Shown: positions 46,469 through 55,505 of the stretch, in pieces
How positions within the stretch are numbered: the first letter of the stretch is position 1
Layout of the letters: each line of letters begins with the position of its first letter
Assembly: GCA_001896555.1 (NCBI GenBank)
Contig: MPOS01000036.1
Coordinates: 1-64,000, forward strand
Direction of reading: 5' to 3'
Source: Candidatus Phosphitivorax anaerolimi
Lineage (GTDB): Bacteria; Desulfobacterota; Desulfomonilia; UBA1062
DNA: 64,000 nt
Made by a program: the position numbers and the translations under genes
The notes under the pieces: generated by a model
The model's input: the letters and a program-made list of their open reading frames with translations, nothing else
Database searches by the model: none
Told to the model about the DNA's origin: nothing

Positions 46469-47497
46469 CTACCCTGTGCCCCGGCCGTCACCCCATACCG
46501 GGTGTCTTCTTGCCGCAAGCCTGATGAGCCGGCTTCCCATCTCGCCATACGAGAAGCCGGCAAGCTCGGCTGCACAAGCCATGCTCGCATCGTCGCTGAT
46601 GTCGGCATTGGGATTCACGTCGAGGACATAGAACAGACCACCCTGATATCGCACGTCGATACGGGCGTAATCCCTGCACCCGATAGCCTGGTAGGCCTCC
46701 GAACAGATCCTTTCCAGCCGCTGAAGCTCATCACGGCTTAAGGGGGCGGGCAGGAGGGTCCTGATCTTTTCATACGGGACCGATCCTGGGACGAACTTGG
46801 CCTCAAAGGTGCAGAGCCGGTCATGGATGTCCTGGAAGTCGGAGAAATCCATCTCGGCGGGCGGCAGCATTTCCAGCTTCCCGTTCCCCCAGAGGGATAC
46901 ATGAAATTCACGGCCGTCGATGAAGTCTTCCACGATGGCTGGCTGCCGATAGGCATCGAGAATATAGGCGATCCTCTCAAGGAGGTCATCCTGGTTCGTG
47001 ACCACGGAGTCACGGGTGATCCCCTCACTGCAGTGTTCGCTCATGGGTTTGACGATAGCCGGGTAACGATTCCATCCACCGGGATCGGGCCGGGTGCAGA
47101 GGCGCCATTCAGGTGTGGGAATGCCGCAGAGATCGAGTATCTTCTTCACACGGTACTTGTTCTGTGAAAGTGAGAGTGTGGATGCATCCGCCCCGGTGTA
47201 GACAAATCCCTGCCGTTCCATGGCATCGGCCACCATCCATTCGCTGTGGGGCACGCCCGGGATGCCCTCGCACCAGTTGAGGACAATGTGCTCCAGAGGG
47301 TGGTAGGGATACAGGTGTTCTGCGATACATTCGTTTTTAACAGGAATAAGGGACGTAGGGTGTCCGACTTCTGCAATCGCACGGCCGAGGCGGTCTGAAA
47401 TCGACTCCACCTCTTGTCTGTCCTGCACATCCCATGAGGGATCCATGTTGTACACGATCAGCACCGGCACCTGTGCAGGATCGATGTCTACGGGCAC
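46469..47497 (-). CDS. ATP-grasp ligase, D-Ala-D-Ala ligase-like, function unclear
   Basis: A 342-residue ATP-grasp enzyme starting with GTG after GGAGGTAAAGG. The central and C-terminal lobes match Ddl-like ligases: TGADASTLSLSQNKYRVKKIL, IVKPMSEHCSEGITRDSVV, VEDFIDGREFHVSLWG, and the metal-binding DVNPNADISDD near the end. The N-terminal lobe lacks the HG..GEDG loop of true D-Ala-D-Ala ligases (it reads NWCEGIPGVPHSEW), so the substrate is probably another amino acid or peptide. No mur genes are nearby. Confidence 0.8.
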   Translation of the reverse strand: MPVDIDPAQVPVLIVYNMDPSWDVQDRQEVESISDRLGRAIAEVGHPTSLIPVKNECIAEHLYPYHPLEHIVLNWCEGIPGVPHSEWMVADAMERQGFVYTGADASTLSLSQNKYRVKKILDLCGIPTPEWRLCTRPDPGGWNRYPAIVKPMSEHCSEGITRDSVVTNQDDLLERIAYILDAYRQPAIVEDFIDGREFHVSLWGNGKLEMLPPAEMDFSDFQDIHDRLCTFEAKFVPGSVPYEKIRTLLPAPLSRDELQRLERICSEAYQAIGCRDYARIDVRYQGGLFYVLDVNPNADISDDASMACAAELAGFSYGEMGSRLIRLAARRHPVWGDGRGTG

Positions 47498-47730
47498 CCT
47501 TTACCTCCAGAGCCGTATTTTTCGCTGCGGTTCTCTCTTCCCCCTTATAATAAAAAAGAGGATAGGAATCAACATGATGGATAAAAAATATGGGATAACC
47601 CAAAGGGCGGGACGATCGGGCGCGATTGCCTCTTTCTTCTAGAGATGTTCGTGCCTGTGAAAAAGGAATGAAATAGACTGGATAACAGCCGGCCGACTTA
47701 TCCTGCGTTATGATACGCCAGGCAGGCGCT

Positions 47731-48336
47731 TCATTCCCCGAAGGCCTCTTTGTAATCGTCGATAGAGGAGAGGATGACTGCGTGGGCGTGGCTTTTCCCG
47801 TACGGCTCCCCTACCTGCACGGTATGTTCCGGTCTTCCCATGCGTTTGTAGGTGGAGAAGTAGTGAACGAGCTGATCGACGACAGCGAGGGGAAGATGCT
47901 CCAGCTCTTTCACCTCGTTCCAGGCGGCATCTCCCACGAGAACGCCGATGATCTTGTCGTCCGCCGTTTCTGCATCGAGCATGGGGATACCTCCCACTAC
48001 CCGTGCACTCAGGAGGACCTCGGACTTGTTGATGGCATGGCTCGATATCACGCAGATATCAAGGGGGTCTTCATCCCCGCGCCGTGCGCCCGGCATCAGC
48101 GAAGCGACTCTGCGGCCGGCAAAGGTGCGGGGAATGAATCCGTACACGGAGGGAGGCAGGGAAGAGGAGTACTGCGGCCGGTCGATGCGCAGGAACCCGG
48201 AACGTTTGTCTATCTCGTACTTGACGTGATCAAAGGGTGTGATTTCCACGAAAACCGTGACTACCCTCGGCGGGTCAGGACCCTGCGAGAGTCCGTGCCA
48301 GGGATGGGGTTTCCACTGTGAATGTTCTCTGGTCAT
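47731..48336 (-). CDS. Inorganic pyrophosphatase, family I-like
   Basis: A 201-residue soluble PPase that hydrolyses diphosphate. EDPLDICVISSHAI (two of the metal-binding Asp) is the family signature, with EITPFDHVKYEIDKRSGFLRIDRP giving Lys and Arg near the start and DDKIIGVLVGD in the middle. Slightly longer than bacterial Ppa (175), with extra residues at the N-terminus. Soluble, so it probably drives ligase reactions. Confidence 0.9.
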   Translation of the reverse strand: MTREHSQWKPHPWHGLSQGPDPPRVVTVFVEITPFDHVKYEIDKRSGFLRIDRPQYSSSLPPSVYGFIPRTFAGRRVASLMPGARRGDEDPLDICVISSHAINKSEVLLSARVVGGIPMLDAETADDKIIGVLVGDAAWNEVKELEHLPLAVVDQLVHYFSTYKRMGRPEHTVQVGEPYGKSHAHAVILSSIDDYKEAFGE

Positions 48337-48386
48337 TTTTTTATCGTCCCTATAAACGGCTCACGGGGCATCGCATTCGGGTGGAC

Positions 48387-49058
48387 CTATCGCGGGTTCC
48401 TACGGCTCCGTGAGAGGAGCCAGGAATAGATCCGGTCGTCCGCGTAGGCGGAGGTCGCAGAGCCAACATGATCCATTCCCTGGTCGAGGTACACCCGGTC
48501 CCCGGTATTCCCCTGGCCGGCGTCTTTGAGATCCAGGGCTTGGATGAACGATGCCCGGTGCCAGCGGGAAATCTCTCCAAAAGAGAGCCATACGGGAAGC
48601 CCTGGGTCTTTTTGCGGCACCCTGGTGGGATCGACCGGCCACAAAGCTGCCCAGAGGCCGGGAACGAGATCTGCGAGATCGAATACCCCGTTGCCTCCGA
48701 AGCTGAACCCGGTCAGATAGGTCCGATCGGGGTCACCGCCATAGTCTGCCCGGATGCCCTGGACGATCTGCCTGACGGAATCGGCATACCGGAACCACAC
48801 ATCCCCGCCGGGAGAGGGGAGCTGGGGGGCGATGATGATAAAACGCTCACGGGCCATGGACGAGCTGGTCTTTCTGAGCGGCCCGTGTTTGCGCAATGCC
48901 CGGCGGATTTCTAAGGGCGCGGCCTCGTCATAGCCGTGGAGGAAGCAGATGACCGGCCGGAGGGAACTCTCCCGTCCGCTTCCGATGGGTATGGACAGGA
49001 GGGAGCGAAGCGGCGATGACTCGATTACCACAAGCCGGTGTCCGCCCGTCATGGTCAA
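48387..49058 (-). CDS. Alpha/beta-hydrolase, probable esterase
   Basis: A 223-residue protein with an alpha/beta-hydrolase fold resembling poly(3-hydroxybutyrate)-depolymerase/esterase-like proteins. The oxyanion segment is CFLHGYDEAA, the nucleophile GFSFGGNGVF, and the His probably in QGMDHVGS. No signal peptide. Located 50 nt upstream of the ppa gene start in the same strand direction; co-transcription possible. Substrate unknown. Confidence 0.72.
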   Translation of the reverse strand: MTMTGGHRLVVIESSPLRSLLSIPIGSGRESSLRPVICFLHGYDEAAPLEIRRALRKHGPLRKTSSSMARERFIIIAPQLPSPGGDVWFRYADSVRQIVQGIRADYGGDPDRTYLTGFSFGGNGVFDLADLVPGLWAALWPVDPTRVPQKDPGLPVWLSFGEISRWHRASFIQALDLKDAGQGNTGDRVYLDQGMDHVGSATSAYADDRIYSWLLSRSRRNPR

Positions 49059-49355
49059 AAAGCCTCCGTCGTTTTCGACGCGACAGATGCGCCTCTTGAG
49101 CTATGTATAGAGGACAGATGCTGCAAAGACAACATAAGGAGGTGATCCTCTCGGGCGGACAGAACGGGAAGAGATAAGATAACGCCGGGATTCTTCGTCA
49201 ATCCATGGACAGGCCCGGAAAGGCCGGAGAAATAGGACCCTTGGGGAGAGCATATACGAGACCCCGCAATGTCAGGGCGGCACGAGAGATTTCCGAGAGC
49301 GGGCGCACCTGAAAAACGAGGCGATTGCGCGGAATACTTTAAGGGCTTGAGCCGC
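49059..49355. other. Intergenic region without recognised features
   Basis: About 300 nt between the esterase gene and kdsD, both minus-strand. No convincing terminator or promoter seen. Overlapping open frames lack ribosome-binding sites. Confidence 0.35.
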
Positions 49356-50342
49356 TCAGACGCCGCGCAGTCCGAGCTTCCCCCTCCCCAGGAGGTCATG
49401 GAGGTGCACCACGCCCAGGAGCTTGCTGTCATCGTCCGATACCACCAGCGAGGTGATCTGAAATTTTTCCATCATATCCAGGGCGTCCAAGGCCAGCTTG
49501 TCGCCTGCGATGCTCTTTGGTCTGGGGCTCATGACCTCGCGTGCCGTGAGGTCCTTCAGGTTGCCGCCGAACTTTTGGATCGCGCGGCGGAGATCGCCGT
49601 CGGTGATGATTCCCTCGATATGGTCCCGGGCCCCTACGAGGGTAAAGCCCAGGGACTTTTGGGTCATCTCGAGGATGGCATCGTGCAGCGGTGTTTCCGG
49701 GGACACGAGCGGGATCTTGTCTCCGGTGATCATGATCTGAGATATCCGGTACATGAGCTGTTTGCCGAGCTCGCCCGCGGGATGGATCATCCTGAAGGCG
49801 TCCCGGTTGAACCCCTTGATGTGGGAGAGCACCACTGCCAGGGCATCGCCGAGCGCGAGCTGGGCCGTGGTCGATGAGGTGGGTGCAAGACCCAGGTTGC
49901 ATGCCTCGCGGTCCACCGTGCACGAAAGCGTCACATCGGCCTGCCGGGCCAGAGGAGACTCCATGTTGCCGGTGATCGCGATGATGGGAATGCCGAGGCT
50001 CTTCAGCGGAGGGAGGAGGTTCAGGATCTCGCTCGTATTCCCGCTGTTGGAAAGTACAACGGCTGCATCCTGGGGCATGATCGTGCCCAGATCGCCGTGG
50101 AGCCCGTCCACCGGATGCATGAATACCGCGGGGGTGCCGATGCTCACCATGGTGGATGCGATCTTCCGGGCGATGATCCCGGACTTGCCGACGCCGGTCA
50201 GGATCGCCTTGCCCTTGAGATCCGCCATGATCCGCACCGCCTCGGCGAACGGTTCGCCGAGCTGCCCAACGACCCCTTGAAGCCCTTGGATCTCGGTCCT
50301 AAGAGCCTCCCTGCCAAGTTCAATTATCTGCTGTGTATTCAT
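49356..50342 (-). CDS. kdsD: Arabinose-5-phosphate isomerase (SIS and CBS domains)
   Basis: A 328-residue KdsD/KpsF protein: SIS sugar-isomerase domain (about residues 35-180; GVGKSGIIARKIASTM, SNSGNTSEIL) followed by two CBS repeats (MITGDKIPLV..., VMSPRPKSIAGDKLAL). It converts ribulose 5-phosphate to arabinose 5-phosphate, the first step to KDO of lipopolysaccharide, which supports a Gram-negative cell. Overlaps rimO as ATGA. Confidence 0.93.
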   Translation of the reverse strand: MNTQQIIELGREALRTEIQGLQGVVGQLGEPFAEAVRIMADLKGKAILTGVGKSGIIARKIASTMVSIGTPAVFMHPVDGLHGDLGTIMPQDAAVVLSNSGNTSEILNLLPPLKSLGIPIIAITGNMESPLARQADVTLSCTVDREACNLGLAPTSSTTAQLALGDALAVVLSHIKGFNRDAFRMIHPAGELGKQLMYRISQIMITGDKIPLVSPETPLHDAILEMTQKSLGFTLVGARDHIEGIITDGDLRRAIQKFGGNLKDLTAREVMSPRPKSIAGDKLALDALDMMEKFQITSLVVSDDDSKLLGVVHLHDLLGRGKLGLRGV

Positions 50343-51625
50343 GCAATTCTCCCCAGAAGATCGTACTCCATTGTATCGGTTATCTCAACCTCGGAAAAGG
50401 TCCCGAAAGAGGGTGTTCCTTCCGTGATGATCACCATGCCGTCCACCTCCGGCGCCTGGAACGGTGCCCTGCCTGCCAGCAGGAGGTCCGTCTCCGGGTG
50501 GTAGCCTTCCACCAGCACCTGGACCTTCTCTCCCACCAGGGATGAAAGCCTTCTGCGGGAGATGCTCTGCTGGATCTCCATGATCCTGTCCCTGCGGGCG
50601 TTTTTCACCTCCTGCGGGATCTCTCCGAGGAGCGAGGCACTCCTGGTGCCCTCTTCCGGCGAGTAGGCGAACACCCCCAGGTGATCGATGCGCCCGGTGA
50701 GGATGAACTCTTCGAGCTCGCTGAAGGCCTGCTCGTCTTCGCCGGGATGCCCCACCATGACGGTCGACCTGATCCAGATGTCCGGATAGATATCATCCAG
50801 CAGGCGAAGGGCCTTGCGAACCGCATCGGCTCCCCCCCTGCGGCCCATGGCCTTCAAGACCGTCTCTGAGACATGCTGGATGGGAAGGTCGAGATAGGGC
50901 ACCACCTTGGGGTTGTCCCGCATGGCAGTCACGAGAGGTTCGTCCAGGGACGCGGGATGCATGTACATGAGCCTGATCCATTGGATGTCTTCGATGCGCG
51001 ATATGTCCTTCAGGAGAGAGGAGAGATGCGGGTAGCCCTCGTGATCGTGGCCGTATCCGCCCAGATCCTGCGCTACGAGGATGATCTCCTTCACCCCGGA
51101 GGCGGCCAGATCCCTGCACTCATCGATGATGTCCCGGGGAGGCTTGCTGACCAGCCCTCCCCGTAAGGAGGGGATGAGGCAATAGCTGCAGTTGTTCGAG
51201 CAGCCCTCACTCACCTTGACATAGGCGCTTGCACCCGTGACGGTGTACGACCGCTTCACCACCCCGGTAAACTCCGGCGCCACATAGCGGGCATCCGACT
51301 GAAGCGCATCAACGAGCCGGTCGTAGGTACCCGGGCCGGCAAAGAGCCTGACCTCGGGCAGCTCATCGAGCAATTCTCTCCCGTAGCGGCTCACCAGGCA
51401 CCCCGTGCAGACGACCTCCTTTCCCTCCTGAAGATAGCCGAGCAGGGTCTGAATGGACTCTTCCACCGATTCGGTGAGGAACGCGCAGGTGTTCACCACG
51501 ATGGTATCAGCCTTGCCTGGGTCGGATTCAAGGGGGTATCCGGCCGCCAGGAGGAGCTGACAGATATACTCCGAGTCAACGAGATTTTTCGGACAGCCGA
51601 GGCTCACCAGTGCGATGCGGTTCAT
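50339..51625 (-). CDS. rimO: Ribosomal protein S12 methylthiotransferase
   Basis: A 428-residue radical SAM methylthiotransferase that modifies Asp of ribosomal protein S12. Cys11, Cys47 and Cys76 hold the N-terminal [4Fe-4S] auxiliary cluster; Cys142, Cys146, Cys149 (CSNNCSYC) hold the SAM cluster. A C-terminal TRAM domain is present (LVGEKVQVLVEGYHP...). It overlaps kdsD by 4 nt and follows glgC with a 12-nt gap. Confidence 0.94.
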   Translation of the reverse strand: MNRIALVSLGCPKNLVDSEYICQLLLAAGYPLESDPGKADTIVVNTCAFLTESVEESIQTLLGYLQEGKEVVCTGCLVSRYGRELLDELPEVRLFAGPGTYDRLVDALQSDARYVAPEFTGVVKRSYTVTGASAYVKVSEGCSNNCSYCLIPSLRGGLVSKPPRDIIDECRDLAASGVKEIILVAQDLGGYGHDHEGYPHLSSLLKDISRIEDIQWIRLMYMHPASLDEPLVTAMRDNPKVVPYLDLPIQHVSETVLKAMGRRGGADAVRKALRLLDDIYPDIWIRSTVMVGHPGEDEQAFSELEEFILTGRIDHLGVFAYSPEEGTRSASLLGEIPQEVKNARRDRIMEIQQSISRRRLSSLVGEKVQVLVEGYHPETDLLLAGRAPFQAPEVDGMVIITEGTPSFGTFSEVEITDTMEYDLLGRIA

Positions 51626-51637
51626 GCAACGGGGCTA

Positions 51638-52870
51638 TTATTCGAAAGCGGTGAATTTGGCAATAACAACGATCCCGCCCGGCGAAACGTCGAAGCGCTT
51701 GCGGTCTTCTTCGAGGTTGTGGCCGATCACGGTGTTGGGAGGAATGTGCACGTACTTGTCGATGATGGTATTCTTGATGCGGCAGTTTCTCCCGATGACG
51801 ACACCCTCCATCAGGATGCTGTCCTCCACCGCTGCATAGCTGTTGACCCGGACGTTGGGAGAGATGATGGAGCGGTACACCCTGCCTCCGGAGATGATGG
51901 CGCCGTTGCAGACGATCGAGTCCAGAACGGTCCCGATGCGCTTGCCGTCCTCTCCGCCCGAGAAGACCATCTTTGCCGGGGGAAACGGGCCATATACGGT
52001 GTGGATCGGCCACCGGGGATCGTAGAGATTGAACTGGGGAGACACGGAGATGAGGTCCATGTGGGCCTCATAGTAGGCGTCCAGCGTTCCGATGTCCCGC
52101 CAGTATGAGTTGCCCATCACTCCGGTGAACGGATAGGCGATGACCTTGTCTCCGTTCTGGACCATCTTGGGGATGATGTCCTTTCCGAAATCGTGGGAGC
52201 TGTCCTTGCGTCTGGCATCCTCGATGAGCTGCTTGATGAGGACATCGGTGTTGAACGCATAGATGCCCATGGAAACGAGGACCCTGGTGGGATCGTTGGG
52301 CATGGTGCGGGGATTCGACTTGGGCTTTTCCTGAAAGCCCGACACCTGCATGTGCTGATCCGTAGCCACGATCCCGAACTCGGAGGCGGTCTCCACGGGC
52401 ATGGGCACCACCCCGATGGTGATGTCGGCCTCGTTTTCTACGTGATGTTTGAGCATGTCACGGTAGTTCATCTGGTAGATATGGTCGCCAGAGAGAATGA
52501 GGGTGTACTTGGGCTGGTCCTGCTGGAGGGTGTAGATGTTCTGGAAGACCGCGTCAGCGGTCCCCTCGTACCAGCTGCTCCCGATGCGCTGCTGGGCGGG
52601 GATGTTGTAGATGAACTCGCCCATGGGGTAGGAAAAGAAGGGCAGCCACCCCCGCTGAATGTGGCGGTTCAGCGAGTGGGACTTGTACTGTGACAGCACG
52701 TAGATCTGCCTGTATCCCGAGTTCACACAGTTCGACAGGGTGAAGTCGATGATGCGGTACATGCCCCCGAAGGGCACTGCGGGCTTCGCCCGGTCTTTGG
52801 TCAGAGGATAGAGGCGCTCCCCCTTTCCTCCGGCGAGGATGATTACCTCTACTTCTCTTTGTTTGTGCAT
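51638..52870 (-). CDS. glgC: Glucose-1-phosphate adenylyltransferase
   Basis: A 410-residue ADP-glucose pyrophosphorylase. The nucleotide-binding start IILAGGKGERLYPLT, the DHIYQMNY motif, and GTLDAYYEAHMDL are typical, as is the C-terminal left-handed beta-helix of allosteric sites. It supplies ADP-glucose for glycogen. The ATG overlaps the 3' end of the response-regulator gene by 22 nt. Confidence 0.93.
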   Translation of the reverse strand: MHKQREVEVIILAGGKGERLYPLTKDRAKPAVPFGGMYRIIDFTLSNCVNSGYRQIYVLSQYKSHSLNRHIQRGWLPFFSYPMGEFIYNIPAQQRIGSSWYEGTADAVFQNIYTLQQDQPKYTLILSGDHIYQMNYRDMLKHHVENEADITIGVVPMPVETASEFGIVATDQHMQVSGFQEKPKSNPRTMPNDPTRVLVSMGIYAFNTDVLIKQLIEDARRKDSSHDFGKDIIPKMVQNGDKVIAYPFTGVMGNSYWRDIGTLDAYYEAHMDLISVSPQFNLYDPRWPIHTVYGPFPPAKMVFSGGEDGKRIGTVLDSIVCNGAIISGGRVYRSIISPNVRVNSYAAVEDSILMEGVVIGRNCRIKNTIIDKYVHIPPNTVIGHNLEEDRKRFDVSPGGIVVIAKFTAFE

Positions 52871-53232
52871 GATTTATCCAAAAGGTCCCTGATCACACAT
52901 TTGAGCCTGGTGAGGTCATGAGATTTTTCCACATAGGCGTCCGCAGCCATCACCATCGCATCGTTGCGATAGCTGGAGTAGGCGGTGTGGATGATTACCG
53001 GTATATCCTGGCGTGATTTGATGATATGTCCCATTGTCTCAAAGCCGTTCATCTTCGGCATCCTCAGGTCGAGTATGATAAGGTCGGGCTTTTTCCCATT
53101 CTCCACCTCCAAATAGGGCAATGCTTCCTTCCCATTGGAAGCAATAATCAGTGAATAACCATCATCATTCAATTCTTCCTTGAGAAGCCTCTGAATATTT
53201 CGATCGTCATCCACCAAAAGGATCCGTTTCAT
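52849..53232 (-). CDS. Stand-alone response regulator receiver protein
   Basis: A 127-residue CheY-like receiver with no output domain. Phospho-acceptor Asp55 (IILDLRMP), acidic pair Asp8-Asp9-Asp10 near the start, Thr in IHTAYS and Lys in YVEKSHD are all present, so it is likely to be phosphorylated. It overlaps glgC by 22 nt; the partner kinase is not nearby. It may sense nutrient status, but that is speculation. Confidence 0.9.
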   Translation of the reverse strand: MKRILLVDDDRNIQRLLKEELNDDGYSLIIASNGKEALPYLEVENGKKPDLIILDLRMPKMNGFETMGHIIKSRQDIPVIIHTAYSSYRNDAMVMAADAYVEKSHDLTRLKCVIRDLLDKSCTNKEK

Positions 53233-53367
53233 AAAAGTGTATTATAGCGGCGAAACGATAACTAGTCAAATCATTACAATCAGCTTCGGCTGCCGGTCTG
53301 CGAGGCAAAAACCCGGGGATTCGACGGATTTCATTCGCCCCAGACGCAGTGCCTCTCCCGGCAACGC

Positions 53368-53748
53368 TCAGTTCTTCAGCGGCCTGGTTGCCAGGGAAAT
53401 CCGCTCGTGCCCCGACGAGCGCAGTGTGTCGAGCACGGCCATGACCCGGAAATAGGGGATGTTCTTATCCGCAAGGATGACGATGTCCGTATCCGTGGGG
53501 AGAAGCTCGAGCATTTCCTCTCCGGACACAGCGCCGTCGATGAAAAGGCCCCTGTCGGAAAGGGCGACCGTGATCGCCTCCCGGGTCATGGAATCCCCGC
53601 TCTTCGATTCGGGGATGCTCACTTCGCTGAGCTTCAGCGGAGACCCCAGTGAGAGCATGAAGAAGATCAACAGCAGGAACACCACGTCCACCAGGGGCGT
53701 GATGTCGATCGCTGAGATGTTCTTATCCCTTTTGCGCCTGAACTTCAT
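53368..53748 (-). CDS. exbD: ExbD/TolR family biopolymer transport protein
   Basis: A 126-residue protein with one N-terminal membrane helix (ITPLVDVVFLLLIFFML) carrying the conserved Asp for proton flow and a C-terminal periplasmic domain. It partners the MotA/TolQ/ExbB gene upstream, whose 3' end overlaps its start by 26 nt. Together they energise an outer-membrane process (TonB- or Tol-type); neither tonB nor tolA is in the window. Confidence 0.92.
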   Translation of the reverse strand: MKFRRKRDKNISAIDITPLVDVVFLLLIFFMLSLGSPLKLSEVSIPESKSGDSMTREAITVALSDRGLFIDGAVSGEEMLELLPTDTDIVILADKNIPYFRVMAVLDTLRSSGHERISLATRPLKN

Positions 53749-54355
53749 GATTTTCGCCCTTGAGATATTCCAGGATCCGTGAGGCGGTCTTTTCCATTTC
53801 CAATAGGAGATAGTCGCTCCTGGCGATGAAGAACCGGTAGAAGATATAGACCGGAATGCCGATGGACAGGCCAGTGGCCGTGGTGATGAGTGCCTCGGAT
53901 ATTCCGGATGCCAGCATCTGATTCGCCTGGCCCCCCCCTCCTACGGCATGGAATGAGGTGATCATGCCCGAGACGGTTCCCAGAAGACCCAGAAGAGGCG
54001 ATATGGTCGCGATGATGCCCAGGATGTCGATGTACCGGTCGATGGCATACGCCTCTTTGGCACCTGCCTCCTCCATGTAGTCCTTGATGATCTCTCTGCG
54101 CATGCCCGCGTTCTGTATGGCGACCATGATGACCGGGCAGATGGGCGAGGAGCTGCGTCTGAGGAGCTTCTCGACATCATGGAGCCTGCCCATCCGGATC
54201 AGCCGCTCTACCTCTTCCATGAGCGATCTCGGGATGATCTTGCTCTGGCGGAGCGCGAAGGATCTCTCGATGATTATGGCCAGTGCGACGATCGAGCACG
54301 CGAGAAGCGGCCACATCAGAGGACCGCCCTTGATAAAAAATTCCCACAGAGTCAT
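53723..54355 (-). CDS. exbB: MotA/TolQ/ExbB proton channel protein
   Basis: A 210-residue membrane protein. The start MTLWEFFIKGGPLMWPLL has AGGAGG 4 nt upstream; a longer frame exists but lacks a signal. Three membrane helices (about 13-33, 110-135 and 152-175) and the conserved channel motifs ATISPLLGLLGTVSGMI and SEALITTATGLSIGIP are present. Forms a proton-driven motor with ExbD. Confidence 0.92.
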   Translation of the reverse strand: MTLWEFFIKGGPLMWPLLACSIVALAIIIERSFALRQSKIIPRSLMEEVERLIRMGRLHDVEKLLRRSSSPICPVIMVAIQNAGMRREIIKDYMEEAGAKEAYAIDRYIDILGIIATISPLLGLLGTVSGMITSFHAVGGGGQANQMLASGISEALITTATGLSIGIPVYIFYRFFIARSDYLLLEMEKTASRILEYLKGENHEVQAQKG

Positions 54356-54467
54356 GTCGCCTCCTGCTGACGGTGTGCCCGGTAATTGCTTTTTTATCCC
54401 ACAAACCGGGGGAATAATCAATGGAGCGAAAAGATGTTCTTGATAATGATTGTGTAAGATTGCTAAC

Positions 54468-55505
54468 ATGGTAGCGATGGAAAACGTGAATGATATACAG
54501 GATGCACAAAGCACACAAGATACGGATAATAGTATAGAACCCAAGAAACTGGTCTATGTGAGATTCCCTGCGCTCCCGCTGTCGTATATCTTCGATGCGA
54601 AGGGGATGGATCTCCATTACGGCGATCTGGTGTTGGTGAATACCGAGGCCGGGCTCTCGGTGGCAAAGGTTGTCGGGACACCGTCACACGATGAAGCCGC
54701 CGGGCTCGACGAGATCAAGCCCGTGCTCAGAAAGCTCACGCCGGAGGACCGGGACAAGCTCGCGGTCATTCGCCAGCGGGAGGAGGAGTGCTTCCGGTTC
54801 TGCCACGAGCGGATTACGGCCCGCGGATTGCCCATGAAGCTCACCCGGGTTGAGCAGATGTTCGACGGAAGCAAAACCACCTTCTACTTTGTTGCCGAAG
54901 GGCGGGTGGATTTTCGCGAGCTGCTCAAGGACCTGGTGGAGAAGTACCGGACCAGGATCGAGCTGCGTCAGATCGGGAGCCGTCAGGAGTCCGCCATGCT
55001 GGGAGGCATCGGGAGCTGCGGAAGGGAGGTCTGCTGCTCGGTGTACCTCACCAGCTTCCAGCGGATTTCGGTCAAGATGGCAAAGAACCAGAATATGACG
55101 CTCAATCCCTCGAAGATCTCCGGCCTGTGCGGCAAGCTCAAGTGCTGTCTCGCCTACGAAAAGGAGTCGTACGCAAACCTCATCGACAATCTTCCCAAGC
55201 CGGGGAAGAAGGTCTTTCTCGAACAGGGGGAGGCTGTGGTGGTCAGCATCAACATCATCAACCAGACCTTTGTGGCAAAACTCGCAGATCGCCGATTTAT
55301 CAAGAGCTCGGTTTCTGATATACTAACCGAGGAAGAATACACAAAGCTCTCCGAGCAAAAGGCGGCCGAGAATGCCCGGATCAAAGAGCAGCCGCACAGG
55401 GAGCAGCCCGTGGAAGCGGCCTCCGACCAGAACAGGCCACGGGGCAAGAGGAAAAGATCATCAAGGAGCAGGAATTCCAGAAGGAAAAGGAGCAAGCCCG
55501 AATGA
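54468..55505 (+). CDS. PSP1/RicT (YaaT) family protein
   Basis: A 345-residue protein of the PSP1 family, with the conserved cysteines in GGIGSCGREVCCSVYL and SGLCGKLKCCLAYEKESY, which in Bacillus RicT take part in iron-sulfur binding and RNase Y-dependent RNA maturation. The C-terminal ~40 residues are basic and Ser/Arg-rich (RGKRKRSSRSRNSRRKRSKPE is disordered, 21 residues cited by position). No strong ribosome-binding site; ATG at 54468 or 54477 is possible. It overlaps metG by 4 nt, a common linkage in bacteria. Confidence 0.87.
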   Translation: MVAMENVNDIQDAQSTQDTDNSIEPKKLVYVRFPALPLSYIFDAKGMDLHYGDLVLVNTEAGLSVAKVVGTPSHDEAAGLDEIKPVLRKLTPEDRDKLAVIRQREEECFRFCHERITARGLPMKLTRVEQMFDGSKTTFYFVAEGRVDFRELLKDLVEKYRTRIELRQIGSRQESAMLGGIGSCGREVCCSVYLTSFQRISVKMAKNQNMTLNPSKISGLCGKLKCCLAYEKESYANLIDNLPKPGKKVFLEQGEAVVVSINIINQTFVAKLADRRFIKSSVSDILTEEEYTKLSEQKAAENARIKEQPHREQPVEAASDQNRPRGKRKRSSRSRNSRRKRSKPE

